In this document: positions 11,245 through 24,328 of the stretch, piece by piece
How positions within the stretch are numbered: the stretch's first letter is position 1
How the letters are laid out: each line of letters opens with the position of its first letter
Assembly (NCBI GenBank): GCA_029978705.1
Contig: JAPOIY010000003.1
Coordinates: 45,422-109,421 of the forward strand
Direction of reading: 5' to 3'
Length of the DNA: 64,000 nucleotides
DNA from: Actinomycetota bacterium
Lineage (GTDB): Bacteria > Actinomycetota > Actinomycetes > S36-B12 > GCA-2699445
Notes under the pieces: generated by a model
The model's input: the letters and a program-made list of their open reading frames with translations, nothing else
Told to the model about the DNA's origin: nothing
Databases searched by the model: none
Position numbers and translations under genes: made by a program

Positions 11245-12459
11245 ATGACCAAGATCAAGGTCGCCAACCCCGTCGTCGAACTCGACGGCGACGAGATGAC
11301 CCGCATCATCTGGTCCTTCATCAAGGAACAACTGATCGAGCCGTACCTCGATGTGGACCTGAAGTACTACGACCTGAGCATCGAGAACCGGGACGCCACC
11401 GACGACCAGGTGACCGTCGACTCCGCCCACGCCATCCAGAAGTACGGCGTCGGGGTCAAGTGCGCCACCATCACGCCCGACGAGGCGCGAGTGGAGGAGT
11501 TCGACCTCAAGAAGATGTGGCGGTCCCCCAACGGGACCATCCGCAACATTCTCGGCGGGGTCATCTTCCGTGAGCCCATCATCATCAGCAACATCCCGCG
11601 GCTGGTGCCGGGGTGGACGAAGCCGATCGTGGTCGGCCGTCATGCCTTCGGCGACCAGTACCGGGCGACGGACTTCAAGGTGCCGGGTCCCGGGACCCTC
11701 ACGATGACGTACACGCCGGCGGACGGCTCCGCGCCGATGGAGTTCGACGTCTACGACTTCCCCGGGGGAGGTGTGGCCCTGGGCATGTACAACCTGGACG
11801 ACTCGATCCGGGACTTCGCCCGCGCGTCGCTGCGCTACGGCCTCACCCGCGGCTACCCGGTGTACCTGTCGACCAAGAACACGATCCTCAAGGCCTACGA
11901 CGGCCAGTTCAAGGACCTGTTCGCCGAGGTGTACGAGAACGAGTTCAAGGCCGAGTTCGCCGCTGCCGGGATCACGTACGAACACCGCCTCATCGATGAC
12001 ATGGTGGCGGCCGCCCTGAAGTGGGAGGGCGGGTACGTCTGGGCCTGCAAGAACTACGACGGTGATGTGCAGTCGGACACCGTCGCGCAGGGTTTCGGCT
12101 CGTTGGGACTGATGACGTCGGTGCTCATGACCCCCGACGGTCGTACCGTCGAGGCCGAGGCCGCCCACGGTACGGTGACGCGGCACTTCCGCCAGCATCA
12201 GCAGGGCAAACCCACCTCCACGAACCCGATCGCGTCGATCTTCGCCTGGACCCGCGGGCTGGCCCACCGCGGCCGCATGGACGGCACCCCCGAGGTCACC
12301 GGGTTCGCGGACACCCTCGAGCAGGTCTGTATCCGCACGGTGGAGAACGGCGCCATGACCAAGGATCTGGCGTTGCTCGTCGGTCCCGACCAGCCGTACC
12401 AGACCACCCAGGAGTTCCTGGCGTCGATCGACGAGAACCTGCAGAAGGCGATGGCCTGA
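11245..12459 (+). CDS. icd: NADP-dependent isocitrate dehydrogenase
   Basis: [92 protein letters not shown]. Confidence 0.96.
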   Translation: MTKIKVANPVVELDGDEMTRIIWSFIKEQLIEPYLDVDLKYYDLSIENRDATDDQVTVDSAHAIQKYGVGVKCATITPDEARVEEFDLKKMWRSPNGTIRNILGGVIFREPIIISNIPRLVPGWTKPIVVGRHAFGDQYRATDFKVPGPGTLTMTYTPADGSAPMEFDVYDFPGGGVALGMYNLDDSIRDFARASLRYGLTRGYPVYLSTKNTILKAYDGQFKDLFAEVYENEFKAEFAAAGITYEHRLIDDMVAAALKWEGGYVWACKNYDGDVQSDTVAQGFGSLGLMTSVLMTPDGRTVEAEAAHGTVTRHFRQHQQGKPTSTNPIASIFAWTRGLAHRGRMDGTPEVTGFADTLEQVCIRTVENGAMTKDLALLVGPDQPYQTTQEFLASIDENLQKAMA

Positions 12460-12470
12460 CCCGCGCGCCC

Positions 12471-13250
12471 ATGCGGCTCATCTCCGCCAACGTCAACGGC
12501 GTGCGGGCGGCGGCCCGCAAGGGCGGCCTCGGCGAACTGCTCGATCAGCGGGCCGACGTGATCGCCCTGCAGGAGGTGCGCGCCACGTCGGCCCAGCTCG
12601 CGCCGGTCCTGGCGCAGGCCGGCTTCGGCTCCTGGTCGGTGGTGCACGCCGCAGCCGACCGGGCGGGCCGCAACGGCGTGGCCATCCTGGCCCGCACCCC
12701 CGTCACGCGGGTCCGCATCGGCCTTCCCGGGTTCACGACGGACGGCCGGTGGCTGGAGGCGGACCTCGGCGCTGACCTCACCGCCATCTCGGTGTACGTC
12801 CCGAAAGGCCTCGCCGGCGAACCGCCGCAGGAGGACAAGATGCGGTTCCTCACCGCCATGACCGAACGGCTGGCCGAACTCCGGACGGCCGGGGGCGACG
12901 TCGTGGTCGCCGGCGACCTCAACGTCGCCCGCACCGAGGAGGACATCAAGGCCTGGCGCCAACGGGTGGGCAAGTCCGGCTTCCTGCCCGAGGAGCGGGC
13001 CCACCTCACCGGCTGGGAGGACGCGGGCTGGACCGACGTCGGCCGCGCCCTGGCGGGTCCCGGACCGGGCCCCTACACGTGGTGGTCGCAGCGGGGGCGC
13101 GCCTTCGACAACGACGCCGGCTGGCGGATCGACTACGTCTGGGCCTCCCCGGACCTGGGGGCCCGGGCCACCCGCGCCGAGATCCTGCGGGCCGCCTCCT
13201 GGGACCGCCGCTGGAGTGACCACGCCCCCCTCGTCGTGGACTTCGCCTGA
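12471..13250 (+). CDS. xthA: Exodeoxyribonuclease III
   Basis: MRLISANVNGVRAAARKG; ALQEVRA; VVAGDLNVARTEEDIK; WRIDYVWASPDL; SDHAPLVVDF. Confidence 0.94.
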   Translation: MRLISANVNGVRAAARKGGLGELLDQRADVIALQEVRATSAQLAPVLAQAGFGSWSVVHAAADRAGRNGVAILARTPVTRVRIGLPGFTTDGRWLEADLGADLTAISVYVPKGLAGEPPQEDKMRFLTAMTERLAELRTAGGDVVVAGDLNVARTEEDIKAWRQRVGKSGFLPEERAHLTGWEDAGWTDVGRALAGPGPGPYTWWSQRGRAFDNDAGWRIDYVWASPDLGARATRAEILRAASWDRRWSDHAPLVVDFA

Positions 13251-13252
13251 CC

Positions 13253-13522
13253 CGGCTACCAGTTCCCGACGACGTGCGTGCGGCGTGCGGGTTCCTGGGC
13301 CTGGACCCGCTACTGGTCGCCAACGAGGGGCGGCTGCTCGCCCTCGTGCGGCCCGAGGACGCCGACCGTGCGCTGGCGGTGATGCGTTCCCACCCCGCCG
13401 GTGCGGCGGTCATCGGCGAGGTGGTCGCCGACCATCCCGGGGTCGTCGTGGCCCGTACCGGGATCGGGGGGACCCGCGTCGTGGACCTCCCCCTGGGCGA
13501 GCAGTTGCCCCGTATCTGCTGA
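13253..13522 (+). pseudogene. hypE: HypE (hydrogenase maturation) C-terminal remnant
   Basis: Frame reads RLPVPDDVRAACGFLGLDPLLVANEGRLLALVRPEDADRALAVMRSHPAGAAVIGEV...GGTRVVDLPLGEQLPRIC, matching the HypE C-terminus including PRIC; similarity begins at the xthA stop and the N-terminal ATP-binding half is absent. Confidence 0.8.
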
Positions 13523-15220
13523 CGGTGCTCGGCTGGTCGGTTCCCGCGGCCCGGGGCCGGCGGAAGCGACAGCCCCAGCACCGTGTGGGGAAGGGATGCG
13601 GGCGAACAGGCGGACGGACGTAGCGTCGCCGTCGACCTCCCACGTGCTGCACAGGCGGGCGAGGATGGTGCTCCCCAGGCCCGGTTCCCGCTCGGTGGAC
13701 AGCGTCCCGCGGGACGTGAGCTCCACGGTCACCGCGTCCCGGTCGAGGGTCAGGCGCAGCCCGGCCTGCGACCCGCTGCCGTGCCGGATCACGTTGGCCA
13801 GCCCCTCGGAGATGACGTCGATGACCGCCCGCCGCGCCGCGGGCTGCGCGTCCAGGACCGGCCAGAGCTCCTCGGGAGCGGTCACCGCCAGGTCGAGGGT
13901 CGAGCGCCAGGCGCCGGCCACGCCCAGCACCTCCTGTCGCGCCGGGACCTCCGCACGCGGCGCCGCGAGCAGGCTGCGGATCCGCTCGCCGACGTCTCCG
14001 TCGTCCCGGGTGGCCACAGCGGCACGCAGGAACTCGCTCTGGACCGGCCCGTGCAGCAGGGCCGCGAGGCTGCGGCGGCGTTCCTGGACCTCCCGGGAGA
14101 AGGTATCGGCCCGCTCGGCGGCGGCCGCCACCGCCTCCTCGCGCAGCCGCAGGTCCGCGGCGTAGCCCACCCGGACTGCGCCCACGAGGGAGAGACCGAG
14201 GGCGACGGTGACGACGAACGGCACGGCGAGGGTGAAGTACGGCACCTGCACACCCACCAGCAGTCCCAGGGTACGGGTGACGACGAGGGCGGCGAGGGCG
14301 ACGAGGGCGTAGCCGGCGGCCAGCAGGAGCAGGTTCACCGTGCCCCGGGCGACGACGCGGTACCCGCGGCGCAGCGCCTCCCCGAGGATCACCAGCACCG
14401 ACCCGCCCACCACCGCGTTGAAGACCGCGACCTGCCACCCGCACTGCGTCGCCACCCCGGCGATCGGCGCCAGTTCGATGATGGCAGCGCAGGTCAGCGG
14501 AGGAGCGGGACGCAGCCGAGCCAGTAGGGGCGTCAGCCGGTCGCGGCGCCGGGGCGCGGGAACGGCGGGCAGAGGGATCGCGGCAAGCGCCTCGCGGTCG
14601 AGGTCGTGACTGGCGCGGCGCACCGTCTCGGCGCTCGTGCGCAGCCAGGCGCTGCGGTCGGCCGGCTGGTCGCGCCCCGCCGGGCTCAGCACCAGGGCGA
14701 GGTGCCCGTCGACCTGCCGGTCGATCCGGTGCAGTTCCTCCTCCCGGGCATCCGACAGGGCGTCGAGGGTGCGCTGTGCCACCAGGAGTTCCGCCATCAG
14801 CCGATAGTGCTGCCGGCTGCTGTCGACTGTCACCGCGATCAGGGACAGGAGGACGACGGCCAGGATGACGTTCCCGCTCACCCGCGCTGCGGTGCTCACC
14901 GGGTCACTGGCCCCCGTCACCGGGTACCCCCAACTCAGCCCCACCGCCCGGGTGGCTCCGGCGGCGGCGAATGTGACCAGCGCAGTCACCGTCCGGGACG
15001 GTCGGTCACCGGGCCGCAGGACGGTCGCATGGGCCGTCCCGAGGACGGCGGCGGCGCCCAGGTGAGCGGCCAGCACGACCCCCAGCCAGGCCGCCAGGTG
15101 CGGTACGGGCCCGCTCGAACTCAGCGCCAGGGCAACACCGAACGGCAGGGCGATGATCCACGACCAGCGCGTGAGGGCGCTGTCGCCGCCGATTCGCACC
15201 CACCACACCGGAGCCCGCAT
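13310..15220 (-). CDS. Two-component sensor histidine kinase (HisKA_3-like)
   Basis: Starts MRAPVWWVRIGGDSALTRW; multiple TM segments; LAALLHGPVQSEF; ATPase-like DVISEGLANVIRHGSGSQAGLRLTL ... GLGSTILARL; first in-frame stop lies inside the antisense of the hypE remnant. Confidence 0.85.
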   Translation of the reverse strand: MRAPVWWVRIGGDSALTRWSWIIALPFGVALALSSSGPVPHLAAWLGVVLAAHLGAAAVLGTAHATVLRPGDRPSRTVTALVTFAAAGATRAVGLSWGYPVTGASDPVSTAARVSGNVILAVVLLSLIAVTVDSSRQHYRLMAELLVAQRTLDALSDAREEELHRIDRQVDGHLALVLSPAGRDQPADRSAWLRTSAETVRRASHDLDREALAAIPLPAVPAPRRRDRLTPLLARLRPAPPLTCAAIIELAPIAGVATQCGWQVAVFNAVVGGSVLVILGEALRRGYRVVARGTVNLLLLAAGYALVALAALVVTRTLGLLVGVQVPYFTLAVPFVVTVALGLSLVGAVRVGYAADLRLREEAVAAAAERADTFSREVQERRRSLAALLHGPVQSEFLRAAVATRDDGDVGERIRSLLAAPRAEVPARQEVLGVAGAWRSTLDLAVTAPEELWPVLDAQPAARRAVIDVISEGLANVIRHGSGSQAGLRLTLDRDAVTVELTSRGTLSTEREPGLGSTILARLCSTWEVDGDATSVRLFARIPSPHGAGAVASAGPGPREPTSRAPSADTGQLLAQGEVHDAGPPDPGTGHDDPGMVGDHLADDRRTGGVGTHHRQRTVGVLGPHEGEQPPLVGDQ

Positions 15221-15222
15221 CG

Positions 15223-15876
15223 TCAGTCCTCGGGCAGTCCGTAGGCGCGCACGTAGCAGCGGGTGGCCATCATGCGGGGATGGTGGCCGGGGTGATCGCC
15301 CAGGCTCATGGACTGGAAGGCCCGGGTGACGAGCCGTTCCACCGCCCGCACGCTGCACCCGCGCCGCTCCGCGATCTCGTGATTGGTGTACCCCTGGGCA
15401 ATCATCCGCACGATCGACCGCTGGGTCCCGGTGAGGCGGCTGACCGGGTCGGAGTCGCGGGCGGCGTTGCTGATCACGGGTCGACGGCCGTCGTCCAGCA
15501 CCGACTCGATGGCCTCCACGACCAGGTCGGGAGAGCTGACGCGGTGTTTGCTGACGAAGGCGTAGCCGGGCGGCGGGGCGACCGGGCAATCCAGGGCGCG
15601 GATGGAGGGGTAGTTGCTCAGGAAGACGACCGCGATGCCGGGGGACAGTTCCCGGCTGATCGTCGCCAGCTCTACGCCGTTGGGGCGCCGACCCAGGTCG
15701 ATGTCGGTCAGGAGGACATCCGGGTCGTGGTCCTCGATCGTCGCCACGGCCCCTTCAGCGCAGTCCGCGGTGAAGGTGCGGAAGCCGCGATGGTCCAGGT
15801 GCTCCGCGAGCAGGGTGCTGACGAAGGTCTGATCCTCCACGATGAGCACCGAGCGGCGGGCGGTCGCGCTGGCCAT
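15223..15876 (-). CDS. LuxR/NarL-family response regulator
   Basis: SVLIVEDQTFVSTLLAEHL; VLLTDIDLG; C-terminal LTGTQRSIVRMIAQGYTNHEIAERRGCSVRAVERLVTRAF. Confidence 0.93.
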   Translation of the reverse strand: MASATARRSVLIVEDQTFVSTLLAEHLDHRGFRTFTADCAEGAVATIEDHDPDVLLTDIDLGRRPNGVELATISRELSPGIAVVFLSNYPSIRALDCPVAPPPGYAFVSKHRVSSPDLVVEAIESVLDDGRRPVISNAARDSDPVSRLTGTQRSIVRMIAQGYTNHEIAERRGCSVRAVERLVTRAFQSMSLGDHPGHHPRMMATRCYVRAYGLPED

Positions 15877-15934
15877 GCGGTCATTATGGGCAGGACGGAG
15901 GACCCAGCTCCCCCTGACGGGACAAAAGCCCCCA

Positions 15935-15955
15935 GATGTTCGGTGGATTGCCCAT
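15935..15955 (+). promoter_or_regulatory. Copy 1 of shared 21-bp motif GATGTTCGGTGGATTGCCCAT
   Basis: 20/21 identity to 18196-18216; lies between the divergent response regulator and a small secreted protein. Confidence 0.6.
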
Positions 15956-16005
15956 TTCGGTGTGGCCGCGAGCGTGTCGTGGTGGAGTTCACACAGGAGG
16001 TCGAC

Positions 16006-16404
16006 ATGGTGGGTTCGTCGGTGGCACGCATGGCAGCGGTGGGGGTGGTCGCTGGCGTCCTCGTGGCCGGCGCGAGCGGAGCGGCCCGGGCCGCCCACTC
16101 GGGATTGCCGACGGCTCCCGCCGGTGCCGTCCTGCTCCACCATCACAGCCGGGCGGGCATCACGGCGGCGGAGTACCGGGTCAAGGGCCTGACACCGAAG
16201 GCGGTCACCCGGCATTACCGCAAGGCCTACCGGGCACGGGGATTCTCGGTGCGCTCGGCGCAGCCGGCGCGCGCCTACTCCTACCTCTACCTGAAGAACG
16301 GCGACGTCTACGCCTTCGTCGGCGCGGGACGGGCGGGCAACGGCAGGGTGCGCTACGAGATCTGCCAGGGCACCAGCGGCACCCAGGTGGACGTCTGCGC
16401 CTGA
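16006..16404 (+). CDS. Small secreted protein, unknown function
   Basis: ACAGGAGGT ribosome-binding site; signal peptide MVGSSVARMAAVGVVAGVLVAGASGAARA; mature part contains AVTRHYRKAYRARGFSV. Confidence 0.75.
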   Translation: MVGSSVARMAAVGVVAGVLVAGASGAARAAHSGLPTAPAGAVLLHHHSRAGITAAEYRVKGLTPKAVTRHYRKAYRARGFSVRSAQPARAYSYLYLKNGDVYAFVGAGRAGNGRVRYEICQGTSGTQVDVCA

Positions 16405-16414
16405 GCGCCGCCGC

Positions 16415-18121
16415 TCAGGCCGGCGGGGTCGGCACGAAGGGGGAGAGGGCATCCTTGCCCTGGCCCAGCAGAGCCGCGTCGGTGCAGACGTCCCGCGTCC
16501 CGGCGGCCGCGGAACCCCACGGTGGGGGCACCTCGGTGCCCTTCCACTTCCGTTTCGCCAGACTGATGTGCGGCGTGAAGGAGGGCCCCCCGGCGCGGTA
16601 CCCGGCCAGGGCGTCGCGCAGATCCTTCCCGGTGAAACCCCAGCCGGCGAGTTGCTGCCGCATCAGGGCCGTCCCCCCGGCGACACCGTACTTCTGCATG
16701 ATCGCCAACAGTTGCGGGGACCGGATCTCGAGCACGAACCAGATCTGGCAGCCGTTGGGGGTCTGGGACCTGGGCCCGTTGTTCTGGTAAACGGGATTGG
16801 CCCACAGATGCAGGCAGGACTCCGGATCGCCCGACTGGTCGTTCAGGCACGTGTCCTGCTGGTCGATCGAGAAGGGCACCGCCTGGGTGTTGATGACCTC
16901 GGCCAGTCCGTTGGGCCACAGCACGTTGTCCGCGTCGAACGGGCCGTTGGGGACCTTGCGCAGGGTGTTGGACTTCTGGCTGTCGACGATGATGTTCACC
17001 GCACCGGGGACGCTGTCCCCGGCCGGTGTGCCGAGCTTGGCGGTGACGTACGCGGTGCCGGCACCGGGAGCGCTGGCGCTGCACGTGAAGGCGGTGCCGG
17101 CCGCGACGGGGACCGACGACAGCTGGACCTGCCGCCAGGACGAGCCACCCCCCTGCCATGCGGGGGTGCAGTCCACGGCGAGACGGTCGTGGAAGAGGAC
17201 CGGGCTGATCAGCAGGTCGTTGCCCACCACGTCGTTGCCCAGCGACTTCTCGAGCTGCTTCTGCGCGTCTGCCGGGTCGAGGTTCCCGCCGACGAGGTCG
17301 AAGGACGCGGCGTACTTGCCCTGGGGCTGCAGCCAGGCCTGTGAGGAGTTGTACTGCGTGATCGTGGTGTGGGGCCCGGCGTGCTGGTTCCCGGGGTCCT
17401 TGCCGTCGGCGCTCACACCGAGGTACTCCCCGTACTGGTTGAGGATCATGGGGGTGAGTCCGGTCCAGTACTCGTTGCCGACGCGCATGTAGAAGAAGTT
17501 GCAGTCCTCCTGCGCGCCGGGCACCCCACCCGGGTTCCAGTACGCGACGTCGCAGTCCTCGGGAGTCTCGTCGTCGGGGTGCTCGGCACACAGCACGGCA
17601 TTCTTGGAGTACGCGCCCTTGGCTGCTTCGCTGAGAACGGCCCCGCGCATCGCCGTGAGCGACGCGGCGCGCTGGGGATCGCCGTACGGCGGGTTCGGGT
17701 TGTTGGGATCGGGCGGGATGTCTCCCGCGGGGAACGGGTCGCACGCGCCGTCGGGGATGTCCTGCAGACCGCGGCAGGGAGCGAGGTCCCCCAGGGCGTC
17801 GGGGAGCCCCGGCCGGGCGCAGGCAGCACTCAGGCGGATCCCGGTCAGACGGCGCACCTGGGGGGTGCCGCCCTTCCCGATCGTCACGAGGAAGGACGTG
17901 GCGCTCCCACGGTGCCGGGTGCGACCGGCGGCGAACCCACCCGCACACCTCACCGAGAGGAGGGCCCCGGGCGTCGCGCGGTCGATGGCGGAACGGGGGC
18001 ACGTCGCGGCTGCCGGTGCGGCGGTGTCCCTGGCTGATGCGGAGCCGACGGCTCCTCCCGCCATCAGCCCGGCCAGAGCGACCGTCGTGGCCGCCAGGAT
18101 CGCGATCAGATGTCGCACCAT
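16415..18121 (-). CDS. Large secreted protein, unknown function
   Basis: Signal peptide MVRHLIAILAATTVALAGLMAGGAVGSASA; 568 aa, Cys-rich, no family recognised by eye. Confidence 0.8.
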   Translation of the reverse strand: MVRHLIAILAATTVALAGLMAGGAVGSASARDTAAPAAATCPRSAIDRATPGALLSVRCAGGFAAGRTRHRGSATSFLVTIGKGGTPQVRRLTGIRLSAACARPGLPDALGDLAPCRGLQDIPDGACDPFPAGDIPPDPNNPNPPYGDPQRAASLTAMRGAVLSEAAKGAYSKNAVLCAEHPDDETPEDCDVAYWNPGGVPGAQEDCNFFYMRVGNEYWTGLTPMILNQYGEYLGVSADGKDPGNQHAGPHTTITQYNSSQAWLQPQGKYAASFDLVGGNLDPADAQKQLEKSLGNDVVGNDLLISPVLFHDRLAVDCTPAWQGGGSSWRQVQLSSVPVAAGTAFTCSASAPGAGTAYVTAKLGTPAGDSVPGAVNIIVDSQKSNTLRKVPNGPFDADNVLWPNGLAEVINTQAVPFSIDQQDTCLNDQSGDPESCLHLWANPVYQNNGPRSQTPNGCQIWFVLEIRSPQLLAIMQKYGVAGGTALMRQQLAGWGFTGKDLRDALAGYRAGGPSFTPHISLAKRKWKGTEVPPPWGSAAAGTRDVCTDAALLGQGKDALSPFVPTPPA

Positions 18122-18195
18122 GAGGACTCCTCGTCACCGGAGCTGCTGGGAATCCGGGACCTTCAGCCTACGGCGTCCCACCGGCGGCCCCTCCC

Positions 18196-18216
18196 GATGT
18201 TCGGTGTATTGCCCAT
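18196..18216 (+). promoter_or_regulatory. Copy 2 of shared 21-bp motif GATGTTCGGTGTATTGCCCAT
   Basis: Differs from 15935-15955 at one base; lies between two divergent secreted-protein genes. Confidence 0.6.
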
Positions 18217-18304
18217 CCCCGCGGCCCCGGTCGGGCGTCCGTGGTTCCGTGACCTCCAGCGGGTGCGGGGCCTGTCGGAAGTGCTGCGTCCAGGGAGGTC
18301 GGAC

Positions 18305-22906
<4,602 letters not shown>

Positions 22907-23025
22907 GGGCGCCTCCGGGCTCTCTTCCAACGTACGGCGCCCAGGCGCCCGGCGGCAGGGCCGTTCGTCACCTGCTGTCCGTCATCCCCGGCCCCCCGCC
23001 GCGCCGGAAGCACTAGGTTGAGGCG

Positions 23026-24282
23026 GTGCGCATCTCCATCTGGCACGGCTACCTGCTCACCGGGACGGGGAGCAACGAGTACACCCAGGCCCTGGCCCGT
23101 ACCCTCGCGCGGCAGGGCCATGAGGTGACGGTCTTCTGTCAGGACCCCGCCGCGGACCAGTTGGACCTGGGCGGCGCGACCGTCGTGCGTCCCGCCTTGC
23201 CCGGCCGCCTCCCGGTCTTCGTCCTGGACCGGTACGCCGAGGCCGAGCCGGCCCGGCTGCCCGAGATGACGTCCGCAGAGCTGAGCGAGTATGTGGCGGC
23301 GAACGCCTCCGCGATCCGTGCGGCCGGCCCGACGGACCTGCTCATCACCAACCACCTCCTGATGGGAGGGCCGGTGGGGGCGGCCAGCGGGCTGCCGTTC
23401 ATCGTCAAGGCGCACGGGTCGGAACTGGAGTTCGCCATGCGGGACCGCCCCGACCTGTGCGCGTGGGCCGCGGACACCCTGGCCGGCGCCGGCGCCGTCA
23501 TCGCCGGGTCGCACCACATCGCCCGCGTCATCGCGGACCTGGTGCACCTCGACCCCCGACTGGTTCACGTCATCCCCCCGGGGGTGGACACCGACACGAT
23601 GCGCCCGCGGCCGCGCGACGAGGCGCTGTCCGGGCTGCTGCGCGAGGCGGCGGCCGACGTGCCCAACGGCGGCGACGACCGGCTGCCCGACGACGGCAAC
23701 GCCGAGCGGTTCGCGCGGTTCTTCGCCGACCCCGACCGCCCCAAGGTCCTCTACGTCGGCAAGATCAGCGAGGAGAAGGGGGTGCCGCTCCTCCTCGACG
23801 CGGTGCGCCCGATGGCGGTCGACACGATGGTCGTCGGGTTCGGGCCGCTGCGCGCCGAACTCGCGGCGGCGGCGGGACCCGACGTGCTGTTCCCCGGCCC
23901 CCTGCAGCATCGGCATCTGCGGTACCTCTGGCCTCTGGTGGAGGTGAGCGTCGCCCCCTCGGTCTTCCCCGAGGCGTTCGGCATGGTCGCGGCCGAGGCG
24001 GCGTCCTGCGGCTGCCCGCCCCTCGTCGCCGACCAGACCGGGCTGGCCGAGGTCGCGGCGGGGCTGCGGCAGTTCTACCCCGCGCGGTACCAGCGCCTGC
24101 CCGCGTTCCGCAGTGCGGACGTGGCGGCCCTGGCCGGGGGCATCCGGGACAACGTCGACCTGACCCCGCCGGACCGCCGGGAGGTCGCGGCAGCGGCGCG
24201 GGAGGCCGTGCTGTCGTTGTGGAGCTGGGACAGTGTCGCGACCCGCATCACCGATCTGGCACCCGGAAGGACCAGTCGATAG
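23026..24282 (+). CDS. GT4-family glycosyltransferase
   Basis: MRISIWHGYLLTGTGSNEYTQALARTLARQGHEVTVFCQ; HVIPPGVDTDTMRP; VLYVGKISEEKGVPLLLDA; SVFPEAFGMVAAEAASCGCPPLVADQTGLAEV. Confidence 0.92.
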   Translation: MRISIWHGYLLTGTGSNEYTQALARTLARQGHEVTVFCQDPAADQLDLGGATVVRPALPGRLPVFVLDRYAEAEPARLPEMTSAELSEYVAANASAIRAAGPTDLLITNHLLMGGPVGAASGLPFIVKAHGSELEFAMRDRPDLCAWAADTLAGAGAVIAGSHHIARVIADLVHLDPRLVHVIPPGVDTDTMRPRPRDEALSGLLREAAADVPNGGDDRLPDDGNAERFARFFADPDRPKVLYVGKISEEKGVPLLLDAVRPMAVDTMVVGFGPLRAELAAAAGPDVLFPGPLQHRHLRYLWPLVEVSVAPSVFPEAFGMVAAEAASCGCPPLVADQTGLAEVAAGLRQFYPARYQRLPAFRSADVAALAGGIRDNVDLTPPDRREVAAAAREAVLSLWSWDSVATRITDLAPGRTSR

Positions 24283-24328
24283 CGCGTTCATGAGGTCACC
24301 GCCGCCGGAGCCGACTAGCGTCGGGAAG

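Noticed and set aside
13274-13522. Treating the 82-aa ORF as an ordinary small hypothetical gene
   Set aside because: HypE-like residues continue upstream of its GTG (LPVPDD...), so it is better described as a truncated hypE remnant.
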